Positions 55,926-64,000 of a DNA stretch of 64,000 nt are shown here, in pieces. The notes beneath the pieces were generated by a model. The model saw nothing but the letters and a program-made list of their open reading frames with translations, had not been told where the DNA came from and ran no database searches. Within the stretch, counting starts at the first letter, position 1, and each line of letters opens with the position of its first letter. Source of the DNA: Aliidiomarina shirensis (GTDB lineage Bacteria; Pseudomonadota; Gammaproteobacteria; Enterobacterales; Alteromonadaceae); NCBI RefSeq assembly GCF_003987345.1, contig NZ_PIPP01000002.1:62001-126000 (forward strand), read 5' to 3'. A program made the position numbers and the translations under genes.

Positions 55926-56666
55926 CTAGCGCTTGGCTTTGGCGGCGATGATCGCCTGAGTTTCTGGGCTGGCTAAAACTTTTAAGAAATCCACTAATTC
56001 ACGTTGAATCCGGTCATTAATCGCTTCAGGCGGTGCCTTCATTAACCGTTTACTAATACGTAACGATTGTATTGGCTTCTTCGCTAAGCGCTCGGCTACG
56101 TCCGCAACGGTGGCTTCTAACTCTGCCGCAGGTACTACTTTATTCACAATATTTAATTCGTATGCTTTAGCAGCATCAAATTGATCGGCAAGCAATAACA
56201 GTTCCGCTGCCTTTAAATGGCCACACAATGCTGGAATAAGTTGACTCGAACCGGCTTCTGGCACCAAACCCATATCCACAAACGGCATCACAAACTGAGT
56301 ACCTTCTGCGGAGTACACTAAATCACAATGCAATAACAACGTAGTGCCTATGCCTACTGCTGCGCCCTGCACCGCCGCAACCACGGTAACATCTACAGTA
56401 GAAATGGTTTGTAAAAACTGGAAAACCGGGGAATCTGATTTGAGCTCACCATGCTTTAAAAAATCACCGAGATCATTGCCCGCACAAAACAAATCGCCTT
56501 CACCTGAAAAAACTACGGCCGCGATATCATCACGCGCATTCGCATCTTTCAATGCTGTTGTCATTGCCGCATACATATCTTGCGTAAGTGCATTGCGCTT
56601 CGCCGGGCGATTCAAGTGCACACGCACAACTTTATTGGCTTCAGAAATTGTTACAAATTCGCTCAT
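55926..56666 (-). CDS. enoyl-CoA hydratase/isomerase family protein
   Basis: A 246-residue crotonase. FSGEGDLFCAGNDLGDFL forms the first part of the oxyanion hole and AAVQGAAVGIGTTLLLHCDL the second; FVDMGLVPEAGSSQLIP follows. The position of the Glu typical of hydratases is MGLVPEAG; the first Glu is not obvious, so an isomerase function is possible. The start at 56666 uses GGGAATAATA as ribosome site, with a TTG upstream unlikely. A weak FadR-like site lies 40-56 bp upstream. Confidence 0.88.
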   Translation of the reverse strand: MSEFVTISEANKVVRVHLNRPAKRNALTQDMYAAMTTALKDANARDDIAAVVFSGEGDLFCAGNDLGDFLKHGELKSDSPVFQFLQTISTVDVTVVAAVQGAAVGIGTTLLLHCDLVYSAEGTQFVMPFVDMGLVPEAGSSQLIPALCGHLKAAELLLLADQFDAAKAYELNIVNKVVPAAELEATVADVAERLAKKPIQSLRISKRLMKAPPEAINDRIQRELVDFLKVLASPETQAIIAAKAKR

Positions 56667-56705
56667 TATTATTCCCAATATTGCTAGATTAATGCCTTAA
56701 CATAA

Positions 56706-56722
56706 CACTGGTCAGGCCACAA
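56706..56722. promoter_or_regulatory. weak FadR-like site upstream of the enoyl-CoA hydratase gene
   Basis: CACTGGTCAGGCCACAA agrees with AACTGGTCnGACCAGTT at 11 of 16 defined positions; the left half ACTGGTC is perfect. It lies 40 bp before the start codon of the enoyl-CoA hydratase, which would be a reasonable FadR target. It is weaker than the fadR and fadD sites. Confidence 0.35.
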
Positions 56723-56845
56723 TGTCGATGAAATCGCGGCCGCCCCCTCGTTTCGCCGTGATGGTAAAGAACAACCCACTTGCTTAAACAGTAGCGTAAT
56801 TATAAAGTTGATTATAAAAACAACAGCGAAGAAAGGAACTCGTTC

Positions 56846-57958
56846 ATGCGGAAAATAAATTCAATCGCCATTACCTGCGCAATTGCCGGCATTTTCACTC
56901 TAAGTAGCTTCATATCCTCGGCAGCAATCGAAGCCGAAGAGAACATCAACTTGCGTCACGCAATCAATGAGTTTAAGCAAGAGAATTACGCCGAAGCTTA
57001 TGAACAGTTTCTGCAATACCTACCACTCGGTAGCCCCGATGCAGCCTATTATCTAGCATATTCGAATATCGATGAATTAGGCACTGAATATGACCCTGTC
57101 CAAGCGCTTGCTTACTTTCAATTAGCCAACGAATGGGGTCACCCCACAGCCTCTGAATATGTTGTACAAATTGAACCTCACTTAACCGCCGCAGAAATTA
57201 CTGCAGCTAATGACTTCGCAGCATTAGTGAAAAGTAAGCTTGTCGTACCGCATAGCTCCGCGTTTTTTGAAATTACAGACGAACCACTTCCCAAGCGCTT
57301 GAATGCTCGGCCACCTCGATACCCTCGGGAGATGAGTGTTGCGGGCATACAATCGTGGCTAATAATGGCACACATTGTTGGGCCTAACGGCCGTGTTATA
57401 TTTTCAACGCCGCTTAACTCAACGCTGCGTGATACGATGAAAAATTACTTACGTATCGAAGACCAATGGCGTTATGAAGAAAGGGAAAGCTTCTCTTTTA
57501 TGACACTCCAGCTCGATTTTAATATGGATATGAGCAAATCGGATGATCTCAAAATTGTTAAAAAAACCTTTGATGATGTTTATCCGTTGGCAATGATCGG
57601 TGTACCAGAGCATCTCATGTTCTTAAGCGATTTGTCGCGTCGAGAGAATCAACATGAACAAGAATACGAGTTTATGCAAAACATCAGTGCGGTAGCACTC
57701 ATGGAGCGTGCAGCTAGGGGCGGTTATATTCATGCTCAACGAAGCTTGGCTTTACGTTGGCGCAGGGAAGTTTGGGCAGAATATCTTATTAACAGAGGCG
57801 ATTTAACCACAATGACTTTATATGGAGCTTTATTACACGGGCATGCGAAAGATCCGCAGCTGGTAAAACGAGGTGCCGCGCTGATTAAAACCGCGGCCGA
57901 TGCCGGCTATGAAAACGCAGCAGCGCTTTTACCTTACCTGCCAAATACAGAAGAGTGA
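56846..57958 (+). CDS. Sel1/TPR-repeat exported protein with internal TonB-C-like domain
   Basis: A 370-residue protein with a signal peptide (about residues 1-27). The first part (residues 35-120) is of helical repeats (AYYLAYSNIDELGTEYDPVQ, ALAYFQLANEWGHP). Residues about 150-230 are TonB-C-like: ARPPRYPREMSVAGIQSWLI, HIVGPNGRVI, RIEDQWRYEERESFSF and LQLDFNMDMS, the last nearly the same as the end of the TonB protein in this window. A second set of Sel1-like repeats ends the protein (ALMERAARGGYIHAQRSLAL, GAALIKTAADAGYENAAALL). No membrane anchor besides the signal. The role is unknown. Confidence 0.8.
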   Translation: MRKINSIAITCAIAGIFTLSSFISSAAIEAEENINLRHAINEFKQENYAEAYEQFLQYLPLGSPDAAYYLAYSNIDELGTEYDPVQALAYFQLANEWGHPTASEYVVQIEPHLTAAEITAANDFAALVKSKLVVPHSSAFFEITDEPLPKRLNARPPRYPREMSVAGIQSWLIMAHIVGPNGRVIFSTPLNSTLRDTMKNYLRIEDQWRYEERESFSFMTLQLDFNMDMSKSDDLKIVKKTFDDVYPLAMIGVPEHLMFLSDLSRRENQHEQEYEFMQNISAVALMERAARGGYIHAQRSLALRWRREVWAEYLINRGDLTTMTLYGALLHGHAKDPQLVKRGAALIKTAADAGYENAAALLPYLPNTEE

Positions 57959-57967
57959 AAACAAGGA

Positions 57968-58077
57968 GGTGGCCTCACCAGCCGCACCCCGGCACACATT
58001 ACCCCAACTACGGCTGCTCCCTTCCGGGCCTGACCGGGTTCGCTGGTTCATGTTGCGAGGGGACCAATGAGGCCACC
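57968..58077 (-). ncRNA. ffs: 4.5S signal recognition particle RNA (small bacterial SRP RNA)
   Basis: On the minus strand the RNA reads through the almost universal SRP domain IV: GGTCAGGCCCGGAAGGGAGC, and GCAGCC follows. It is framed by a terminal stem GGTGGCCTCA / TGAGGCCACC. The total of about 110 nt fits the enteric 4.5S RNA (114 nt), which binds Ffh and targets membrane proteins. It is transcribed from its own promoter and is located between ribB and the Sel1-like gene. Confidence 0.96.
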
Positions 58078-58084
58078 AGCGCGC

Positions 58085-58113
58085 ATTATCGCCGAAAGGC
58101 CTCACTAACACAA
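58085..58113 (-). promoter_or_regulatory. sigma70 promoter of the 4.5S RNA gene
   Basis: Minus strand: TTGTGT (58113-58108), 17-bp spacer, GATAAT (58090-58085), then a GC-rich GCGCGCT discriminator. The transcript would begin at about the first G of the terminal stem, seven bases further. The GC-rich discriminator is typical of stable-RNA genes. Confidence 0.75.
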
Positions 58114-58198
58114 CCGCACCACTACCGTTTGCTTAAAAGGTGAACATTTCCATCCATTCAACAGGCCAGATACGGCAAAGCTGCTAAGGAAAACATCC

Positions 58199-58236
58199 AT
58201 AAAAAAACGCGCCTACCATACGGTAAAAGCGCGTTT
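58199..58236 (-). terminator. terminator of the ribB/ribD operon
   Basis: Minus-strand hairpin AAACGCGC / GCGCGTTT (58205-58236) with an inner TACC/GGTA, followed by T's on the minus strand (A8 at 58200-58207 of the plus strand); 25 bp after the ribB stop. Confidence 0.85.
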
Positions 58237-58260
58237 CACTCATCTATAGCTATAGTGCGG

Positions 58261-59376
58261 CTACTTATCTTCGATAAACTCTACAACTTCCAAACCAAAG
58301 CCAGAAAGTGCCGTGTATTTTTTCGGCGAGCTCAACAAACGCATTTTATGTACACCAAGTTCCGCAAGAATCTGGGAACCTACACCTACATTGCGTGATT
58401 CACTTGATTGCGTATTCCCTACCCGCGCTTCACCGCGATCTTGTTGCTCAAAGAAACGTACCTGATCAATTAAATCAGTTGGCGTTTGCTGCTTACCTAA
58501 CAATACGAACACACCACCTTCTTCTGCGATACGGCGCATAGCGCGGTAAAGCGGCCAGCTGCGGCGAGAAGCACGTTCAGTAGCCAACAAATCGTTGAAC
58601 GTGTCTTGCAAATGCACCCGCACTAACGTGGGCTCATCGCCGTTCACTTCGCCACTAACCAAAGCAAAATGTACTTGGCCATCAACGGTATCTTGGAAGG
58701 TAACTAAATCAAACTCACCATACGCGGTAGGTAATTTACATTGCGCCACACGATGAACGGTATGCTCTTTCACCGAACGATATTCAATTAAATCGGCAAT
58801 GGTGCCCATTTTGATATCGTGCTCCGCCGCAAACTTCTCTAAATCAGGGCGCCGAGCCATGGTGCCATCTTCATTTAATATTTCCACAATCACTGAGCTG
58901 GCTTCATAGCCCGCTAAGCGCGCCAAATCACAACCCGCTTCAGTGTGGCCAGCACGGTTTAAAACACCACCCTGCCGAGCTTTCAACGGAAAAATATGGC
59001 CTGGCATCACCAAATCACTCGGTTTTGCGTTCGCCGCCACAGCCGCTTGCACCGTGCGCGCTCTATCCGCTGCCGAAATCCCCGTAGTAACCCCTTCAGC
59101 CGCTTCAATAGAAACGGTGAAGTTCGTAGCATATGGAGAATTATTCTGGCCAACCATGAGTGGTAATTGTAATTGCCGGCAGCGATCTTCAGTGAGTGTT
59201 AAACAAATCAAACCGCGGCCATAACGCGCCATAAAGTTGATCGCTTCCGGAGTTACACATTCCGCCGCCAGTATTAAATCACCTTCATTTTCGCGATCTT
59301 CATCATCCATCAGAATAACCATCTTACCGGCTTTAATATCGGCAATGATTTCTTCTGTAGTGTTCAAACTCGACAT
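58261..59376 (-). CDS. ribB: RibB, 3,4-dihydroxy-2-butanone-4-phosphate synthase with degenerate GTP cyclohydrolase II-like domain
   Basis: A 371-residue protein. The N-terminal DHBP synthase (about 1-200) is complete: [50 protein letters not shown]. The C-terminal part resembles GTP cyclohydrolase II only in its fold ([29 protein letters not shown]). The zinc-binding cysteines and the catalytic stretch normally found after the V-R-V-H motif are missing (LQDTFNDLL instead of the usual SECLTGD-like sequence). The protein should therefore make only DHBP. It is followed by the ribD operon's terminator and lies 65 bp after ribD; no FMN riboswitch was found. Confidence 0.92.
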   Translation of the reverse strand: MSSLNTTEEIIADIKAGKMVILMDDEDRENEGDLILAAECVTPEAINFMARYGRGLICLTLTEDRCRQLQLPLMVGQNNSPYATNFTVSIEAAEGVTTGISAADRARTVQAAVAANAKPSDLVMPGHIFPLKARQGGVLNRAGHTEAGCDLARLAGYEASSVIVEILNEDGTMARRPDLEKFAAEHDIKMGTIADLIEYRSVKEHTVHRVAQCKLPTAYGEFDLVTFQDTVDGQVHFALVSGEVNGDEPTLVRVHLQDTFNDLLATERASRRSWPLYRAMRRIAEEGGVFVLLGKQQTPTDLIDQVRFFEQQDRGEARVGNTQSSESRNVGVGSQILAELGVHKMRLLSSPKKYTALSGFGLEVVEFIEDK

Positions 59377-59441
59377 CTATGAATCCTCATTTACAACATG
59401 TGGTATGCGCTATTGGTACTATTCAAAACCTCAACGACATC

Positions 59442-60608
59442 TTAGCGTAAGCCAAAACCCGCGGTTTTCTGTAGTACCATTTTCACGTCAACACCCACTT
59501 GAGTGATCTCGCTAAATTCCCAAACGGGAACATTGTCCATGGAAGTGATCTGGCCTAAATGGAACATGCCCACGCCGTTATCACCCAGCAATTTCGGCGC
59601 AGTATAAACGATCAGTTCATCTACCAATTCAGCCGTCAGCATAGCACCCGCTAAACGCGAACCGCCCTCAACCCAAACCGTGTGAATATCGCGCTTCGCT
59701 AACAATTGCAGCAATGCTGTTAAATCAACACGGCCAGTAACGCCCGTATCCATAATAATTTCTTCAGCGTTTGCCGGTAATTCCATACCGCTTGCTTTGG
59801 TACGAATCAACCAAACCGGGCCACCCTCTGCAAACACTTGCGCAGTTGGCTGCACTTCACTGCGGTGATCAATAATCACCCGCACCGGTTGGCGTATTTG
59901 CTGTTTTCCAGGTTCACCAGGATATTCAACGCCATTCGGAAACTCAGTGTGGCGAACATTCAACGCCGGATCATCAGCTAAAATAGTGCCTGCACCGGTT
60001 AAAATAGCGCCCGCTTGCGCCCGTCCTACTTGTACATCGCAGCGCGCATCACGTTCAGTTATCCATTTACTTTTACCATTGGCAAGCGCCGTGCGGCCAT
60101 CTAAACTCGCCGCCATTTTCAACTGCACAAACGGACGCTTCAATTTCTGTTGCGTAAAGAAACCACGGCTCACCGCATAGGCTTCTTTCTCAAGCAAGCC
60201 CATTTCTACTTTGATACCCGCTTTCTTCAGGCGCTTAACACCCGCGCCAGCTACCTTCGGGAATGGGTCTTCCATAGCTACGACAACACGCGCCACATCC
60301 GCTTTAATCAGCGCATCAACGCAAGGTGGCGTGCGCCCAGTATGATTGCATGGTTCAAGCGTAACGTAAGCAGTTGCGCCTTTCGCGCGCTCACCGGCCT
60401 CAGCTAATGCATTCACTTCCGCATGCGCTTCGCCCGCTTTCAAGTGAAATCCCTCGCCCACGATCTCGCCATTCTTATCAGCCGCGAAATCAACAATCAC
60501 GCAACCAACATTAGGATTTGGATGAGTAGTAAAACGCCCTTGCGCCGCTAGTTCCAGCGCGCGTTCCATGAATTGAATATCTGTGTCCGTAAAATTATTT
60601 TTAGTCAT
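59442..60608 (-). CDS. ribD: RibD, bifunctional pyrimidine deaminase/reductase
   Basis: A 388-residue riboflavin synthesis protein. The N-terminal deaminase (about 1-150) has the zinc motif [11 protein letters not shown] and [11 protein letters not shown]. The C-terminal NADPH-dependent reductase (about 155-388) has [35 protein letters not shown] and [13 protein letters not shown]. It overlaps nrdR upstream by 8 bp. The riboflavin synthase and lumazine synthase genes that usually follow are not in this window. Confidence 0.96.
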   Translation of the reverse strand: MTKNNFTDTDIQFMERALELAAQGRFTTHPNPNVGCVIVDFAADKNGEIVGEGFHLKAGEAHAEVNALAEAGERAKGATAYVTLEPCNHTGRTPPCVDALIKADVARVVVAMEDPFPKVAGAGVKRLKKAGIKVEMGLLEKEAYAVSRGFFTQQKLKRPFVQLKMAASLDGRTALANGKSKWITERDARCDVQVGRAQAGAILTGAGTILADDPALNVRHTEFPNGVEYPGEPGKQQIRQPVRVIIDHRSEVQPTAQVFAEGGPVWLIRTKASGMELPANAEEIIMDTGVTGRVDLTALLQLLAKRDIHTVWVEGGSRLAGAMLTAELVDELIVYTAPKLLGDNGVGMFHLGQITSMDNVPVWEFSEITQVGVDVKMVLQKTAGFGLR

Positions 60609-61050
60609 CTAAGCGTGCGATCTCCGCGCCAAAATCACGTATATCCTCAAACGACCGGTAAACCGACGCAAAACGAATATAGGCAACTTTATCTAGTTGC
60701 TTGAGTTGTTCCATCACCAAACTGCCAATCAGCTTACTGGATACTTCTCGTTCCCCAGTAGCGCGCAGCTTAGATTTGATACGATTAATGGTTTGCTCCA
60801 TCGCTTCTAAACTCACTGGCCGTTTCTCCAGTGAACGTAAAAGACCAGCGCGCAGCTTATCTTCGTTAAAAGGTTCGCGCGCGCCGTTGCTTTTAATTAC
60901 CCGAGGCATCACCAATTCTGCACTTTCAAACGTAGTAAAACGTTCTTTGCAAGCATTGCACTCACGGCGGCGGCGCACCGACATACCATCGGCCACCAAT
61001 CGTGAATCAATTACTTTTGTATCTTGCTCAGCACAGAACGGACAATGCAT
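60601..61050 (-). CDS. nrdR: NrdR, ribonucleotide reductase transcriptional repressor
   Basis: A 149-residue protein with the zinc ribbon [17 protein letters not shown] and [13 protein letters not shown] followed by an ATP-cone ([20 protein letters not shown]). It senses dATP/ATP and represses nrd genes. It is 20 bp downstream of glyA and overlaps ribD, a frequent gammaproteobacterial order. No NrdR box pair was recognised in this window. Confidence 0.97.
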   Translation of the reverse strand: MHCPFCAEQDTKVIDSRLVADGMSVRRRRECNACKERFTTFESAELVMPRVIKSNGAREPFNEDKLRAGLLRSLEKRPVSLEAMEQTINRIKSKLRATGEREVSSKLIGSLVMEQLKQLDKVAYIRFASVYRSFEDIRDFGAEIARLDD

Positions 61051-61069
61051 CAGTTATCCTTTCATTTAC

Positions 61070-62344
61070 TTACGATTTTGCATATACCGGAAACTGTGCG
61101 CATAACGCTTTAACTTCTTCACGCACACGCGCTTCCACGGCATCATCGCCAACGCCATCTTGAATGGCATCCAATACATCGCAAATCCAATTTGAAACTT
61201 GCTCAGCCTGCGCTTCTTTAAAGCCCCGGCGAGTAATTGCCGGCGTGCCTAAACGCAAACCTGAAGTAACAAATGGCGAACGCGGGTCATTCGGAACCGA
61301 GTTCTTATTTACCGTAATAAATGCACGGCCAAGGGCAGCATCGGCATCTTTACCCGTGATATCTTTCTTAATTAAATCCACTAAGAACAAGTGGTTTTCA
61401 GTGCCGCCGGAAACGATATCGTAACCACGCTCCTGCATTACCCGCACCATCGCCTTCGCGTTTTTCAGCACTTGCTGCTGGTAAACCTTAAATTCAGGTT
61501 GCAGCGCTTCTTTGAATGCCACCGCTTTTGCCGCAATAACATGCATCAACGGGCCACCCTGGTTGCCAGGGAATACCGCGCTATTTAATTTTTTGTGCAG
61601 TTCAGGATTATCTTTACCGCTCAAAATCAAACCTGAACGAGGACCTGCTAAAGTTTTATGGGTAGTGGTGGTTACTACATCAGCAATTGGCACTGGGTTC
61701 GGATATAAACCGGCCGCTACTAAGCCCGCAACGTGCGCCATATCAACTAACAAGTAAGCGCCTACTTCGTCGGCTACATCACGGAATTTCTGCCAATCAA
61801 CAATGCCTGAATATGCTGAGAAACCAGCAATAATCATTTTTGGCTTATGCTCAATCGCTAATTCACGTACTTGATCGTAATCGATTTCACCGGTTTCTGG
61901 ATGCAAACCATATTGCACGGCATTGTAGTTAATGCCTGAGAAGTTTACGTGTGAACCATGGGTTAAGTGACCCCCATGGGCCAAGCTCATACCAAGCACC
62001 GTATCACCGGCACTGCACATGGCCATAAATGCTGCTGTGTTAGCTTGTGAACCTGCATGCGGCTGTACGTTGGCATACTTGGCACCAAACAACTCTTTGG
62101 CTCGCTCAATCGCCAAATTTTCAGCGATATCTACATATTCACAACCGCCATAGTAACGCTTGCCCGGATACCCTTCCGCATACTTGTTGGTAAGCTGAGA
62201 ACCCTGTGCTTCAAGCACTCGTGGGCTGGTATAGTTTTCTGATGCAATCAACTCAATGTGTTCTTCTTGGCGAACAACTTCGGCCTGCATTGCTTCCCAC
62301 AACTCGGGGTCAAACTTAGCAATTGTCATCTCAGAACCAGACAT
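61070..62344 (-). CDS. glyA: serine hydroxymethyltransferase
   Basis: A 424-residue PLP enzyme, converting serine and tetrahydrofolate to glycine and methylene-THF. Motifs: [20 protein letters not shown] near the start, [15 protein letters not shown], and the PLP lysine in [17 protein letters not shown] set the start at 62344 (AGGAGTACGC before ATG). The open frame extends a further 73 codons into the inverted-repeat element C, but that stretch is not GlyA-like. It precedes nrdR by 20 bp. Confidence 0.97.
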   Translation of the reverse strand: MSGSEMTIAKFDPELWEAMQAEVVRQEEHIELIASENYTSPRVLEAQGSQLTNKYAEGYPGKRYYGGCEYVDIAENLAIERAKELFGAKYANVQPHAGSQANTAAFMAMCSAGDTVLGMSLAHGGHLTHGSHVNFSGINYNAVQYGLHPETGEIDYDQVRELAIEHKPKMIIAGFSAYSGIVDWQKFRDVADEVGAYLLVDMAHVAGLVAAGLYPNPVPIADVVTTTTHKTLAGPRSGLILSGKDNPELHKKLNSAVFPGNQGGPLMHVIAAKAVAFKEALQPEFKVYQQQVLKNAKAMVRVMQERGYDIVSGGTENHLFLVDLIKKDITGKDADAALGRAFITVNKNSVPNDPRSPFVTSGLRLGTPAITRRGFKEAQAEQVSNWICDVLDAIQDGVGDDAVEARVREEVKALCAQFPVYAKS

Positions 62345-62417
62345 GCGTACTCCTAATAAACGGTGAAATATCAGCCAAAATTTAATGCCACAGTATACCC
62401 TATTCGCACCATGAATG

Positions 62418-62616
62418 GTAGCTGGTAGAACGGGGGTGGGGAAACAGCCCGCAGTGCTTCCGTGGTGTGGAGCCCTCAGCTTCAGAACCGCTCGAGCACA
62501 TCCATGTGGCGCTATGTTCCACGCCATCCTTGGCGTGGACATTTCTGAAGCTGAGGGCTCCACTCCACTAGCGCACTACAAGCTGTTTCCCTATCAGATC
62601 CCGTTCTACTAGCTAC
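62418..62616. repeat. long inverted-repeat element C (paired with D)
   Basis: Left arm 62418-62487 and right arm 62543-62616 are reverse complements over about 70 bp with small mismatches; the outer ends read GTAGCT...AGCTAC and the inner ends CAGAA...TTCTG. The core of 55 bp (62488-62542) has two hairpins: CACA-TCCA-TGTG and CCACGCCA-TCCT-TGGCGTGG. Element D repeats this core (about 90% identical) in the opposite direction. Confidence 0.87.
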
Positions 62617-62682
62617 ATTTCTAGAATTGCCGGACGAAGATCAGCTTCACCCCGAGAACGCGGCAAATATATGGATGGCAAA

Positions 62683-62973
62683 GGGAATGACCTGCAGCGC
62701 GCGAGTGGGTTAGTTGGGGGTGGACGAGCCGCAGGCGCTGTTTAATGTGCTTAGCAACAGGCGTTCAACGCGCGAGCTGATAGCCGTAGGCCAACCCAGA
62801 AATGTCCGCGCCAAGGATGGCGCGGATCATAGCGCACATGGATGTGCTAGCAGCGGTTCTGGGTTGGCCTACGGCTCTCAGCGGAAGCGGTGAATGCTTG
62901 TTGCTGTGCACGGAAACCAGCCTGCGGCTCGCCCACCCCCAGCTATCCCACGGAAGCGCTGCAGCTCATTCCC
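62683..62973. repeat. long inverted-repeat element D
   Basis: The longest: arms of about 118 bp (62683-62801 and 62857-62973), about 80% complementary by eye. GGGAATGA at the outer ends and TAGGCCAACCCAGAA beside the core match well. The 55-bp core (62802-62856) is that of element C reversed. Twice within the arms, a GCTTCCG on one strand stands opposite a CTCGCGC-like sequence, and one such place also occurs in element C. No gene lies in it. Confidence 0.87.
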
Positions 62974-62985
62974 GCCCCCAGCATG

Positions 62986-63013
62986 AAAAAAGCCGCGGTT
63001 TGGGCCGCGGCTT
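62986..63013 (-). terminator. terminator of ettA
   Basis: Minus-strand hairpin AAGCCGCGG / CCGCGGCTT (62990-63013, 6-nt loop) followed by T's (plus A5 at 62986-62990), 7 bp after the ettA stop codon. Confidence 0.88.
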
Positions 63014-63019
63014 TTGAGG

Positions 63020-64000
63020 TTATTTTGTAACTTTTTTGTATTTGATGCGATGTGGATCCATGGCATCGGAGCCGTAGGTTTTCTTCATGTAATCTACGTA
63101 TTCCGTGTAGTTACCCTCGTAGAAGGTTACCTTGCCTTCATCACGGTAATCTAGAATGTGCGTAGCGATACGATCTAAGAACCAGCGATCGTGCGAAATC
63201 ACCATGGCAGCGCCAGGGAATTCGAGCAACGCATCTTCCAATGCCCGCAAGGTTTCCACGTCCAAATCATTGGTAGGCTCATCGAGCAACAATAAGTTGC
63301 CGCCAGCGCGCAATAGCTTGGCTAAATGCACACGGTTACGTTCACCACCGGATAGCTCACCAATGAATTTTTGCTGATCGTTGCCACGGAAGTTAAAGCG
63401 GCCCACGTAAGCCCGCGCCTGCACTTCATAGTTACCAATCTTCAAAATTTCTTGGCCATCAGAAATTTCTTGATACACGGTTTTCTTATCGTCCATATCA
63501 TCACGGAACTGATCAACCGAAGCCAAATGCACCGTTTCACCGAGCTCAATCGTGCCCGCATCCGGTTGTTCTTTCTCGCTGATCATACGGAACAAAGTAG
63601 ATTTACCCGCACCATTCGGGCCGATAATACCCACAATCGCGCCTTTCGGCATGCTGAAGGTTAAATCATCGATAATAACCCGATCACCGTAGCTCTTCTT
63701 CAAGCCGGTAACGTCCAACACCTTATCGCCAAGGCGCGGGCCCGGTGGAATATACAGCTCGTTAGTTTCGTTACGGCTTTGGTAATCGCCAGATTGCAGC
63801 TCTTCAAAGCGGTTAAGCCGCGCTTTGCTCTTGGCTTGGCGCCCTTTAGGATTCTGGCGCACCCACTCAAGTTCTTTCTTAATCGATTTCTGCCGCGCCG
63901 CTTCGCCACGCTCTTCTTGCGCTAAACGGGCATCTTTTTGCTCAAGCCAGCTTGAGTAGTTGCCTTCCCAAGGAATACCGTAACCACGGTCGAGTTCCAG
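63020..64000 (-). CDS. ettA: EttA, energy-dependent translational throttle protein (5' end outside window)
   Basis: The C-terminal 326 residues of an ABC-F ATPase. Visible: the linker (interdomain arm) with GYGIPWEGNYSSWLEQKDAR and QKSIKKELEWVRQNPKGRQA, then the second ABC domain with Walker A IIGPNGAGKSTLF, the signature IGELSGGERNRVHL, Walker B LLLLDEPTNDLD and switch SHDRWFLDRIA. It ends with the basic DPHRIKYKKVTK. EttA binds the ribosomal E-site and slows initiation when ADP is high. The frame stays open to the window edge; an internal methionine-like start is a GTG and is not the real one. Confidence 0.95.
   Translation of the reverse strand: MELDRGYGIPWEGNYSSWLEQKDARLAQEERGEAARQKSIKKELEWVRQNPKGRQAKSKARLNRFEELQSGDYQSRNETNELYIPPGPRLGDKVLDVTGLKKSYGDRVIIDDLTFSMPKGAIVGIIGPNGAGKSTLFRMISEKEQPDAGTIELGETVHLASVDQFRDDMDDKKTVYQEISDGQEILKIGNYEVQARAYVGRFNFRGNDQQKFIGELSGGERNRVHLAKLLRAGGNLLLLDEPTNDLDVETLRALEDALLEFPGAAMVISHDRWFLDRIATHILDYRDEGKVTFYEGNYTEYVDYMKKTYGSDAMDPHRIKYKKVTK

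Noticed and set aside
62345-62563. N-terminal extension of GlyA by 73 codons
   Set aside because: The extension is read through inverted-repeat element C and is not GlyA-like; a strong ribosome site marks the start at 62344.

Overview
The window looks like the chromosome of a marine gammaproteobacterium of the order Alteromonadales, most likely Idiomarinaceae or a close relative. This is inferred from gene content and order; no 16S gene is present. Gene orders seen in enteric bacteria are well preserved: rnd-fadD-slp-tsaB-yoaA, ycgL-ycgM-ycgN (with a lytic transglycosylase inserted), apt-dnaX-ybaB-recR-htpG-adk, yajG-ampG (with ppiA inserted), and glyA-nrdR-ribD-ribB. Around these sit lineage-typical blocks: a DUF3450/TtpC/ExbB/ExbD/TonB/TPR energising operon and a large TonB-dependent receptor. 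No phage, transposase, CRISPR array, rRNA or tRNA gene was found.

Layout. 1-3.2 kb: a lipoprotein cysteine peptidase (cut by the window edge), its PA2779-type partner and an S9 peptidase. 3.2-14.6 kb: fadR and dsbB, then a long minus-strand run from ycgN to yoaA. 14.6-24.5 kb (plus strand): a YfiR-domain histidine kinase, then the complete histidine operon hisGDCBHAF-IE behind a His-codon leader peptide and attenuator. 24.5-28 kb: MATE pump, hydrolase, MAPEG protein, adk. 28-34.4 kb: htpG with a heat-shock promoter, recR, ybaB, dnaX, apt and a single-domain response regulator. 34.5-44.1 kb: a tiny membrane protein, the TonB operon, a methyltransferase and a TonB-dependent receptor. 44.8-49.9 kb: a short PriC-like protein, tryptophan 2,3-dioxygenase, a PanE-family reductase, AmpG, a periplasmic cyclophilin and YajG. 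50-55.9 kb (plus strand): FabH-like synthase, BCCT transporter, cNMP/CBS/DUF294 protein, 3'-5' exonuclease. 55.9-64 kb: enoyl-CoA hydratase, a Sel1/TonB-C protein, the 4.5S RNA gene, riboflavin genes, nrdR, glyA and ettA (cut by the window edge).

How the parts connect. FadR, fadD and the enoyl-CoA hydratase form a fatty-acid module: FadR-like operators lie upstream of fadR and fadD, with a weaker one before the hydratase gene. The TonB operon can energise the receptor encoded 1.5 kb upstream of it. The his operon carries its own attenuation circuit, for which I can draw competing hairpins.

The most unusual signal is in intergenic DNA. Four long imperfect inverted-repeat elements occur as two closely spaced pairs (51.08-51.41 kb and 62.42-62.97 kb). 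Each has a short core made of two small hairpins whose loops are TCCA and TCCT. Within a pair the cores are nearly the same but point in opposite directions, while the long outer arms are specific to each element. A fifth, perfect 33-bp palindrome lies at 55.84-55.92 kb. None of these overlaps an identified transposase gene.
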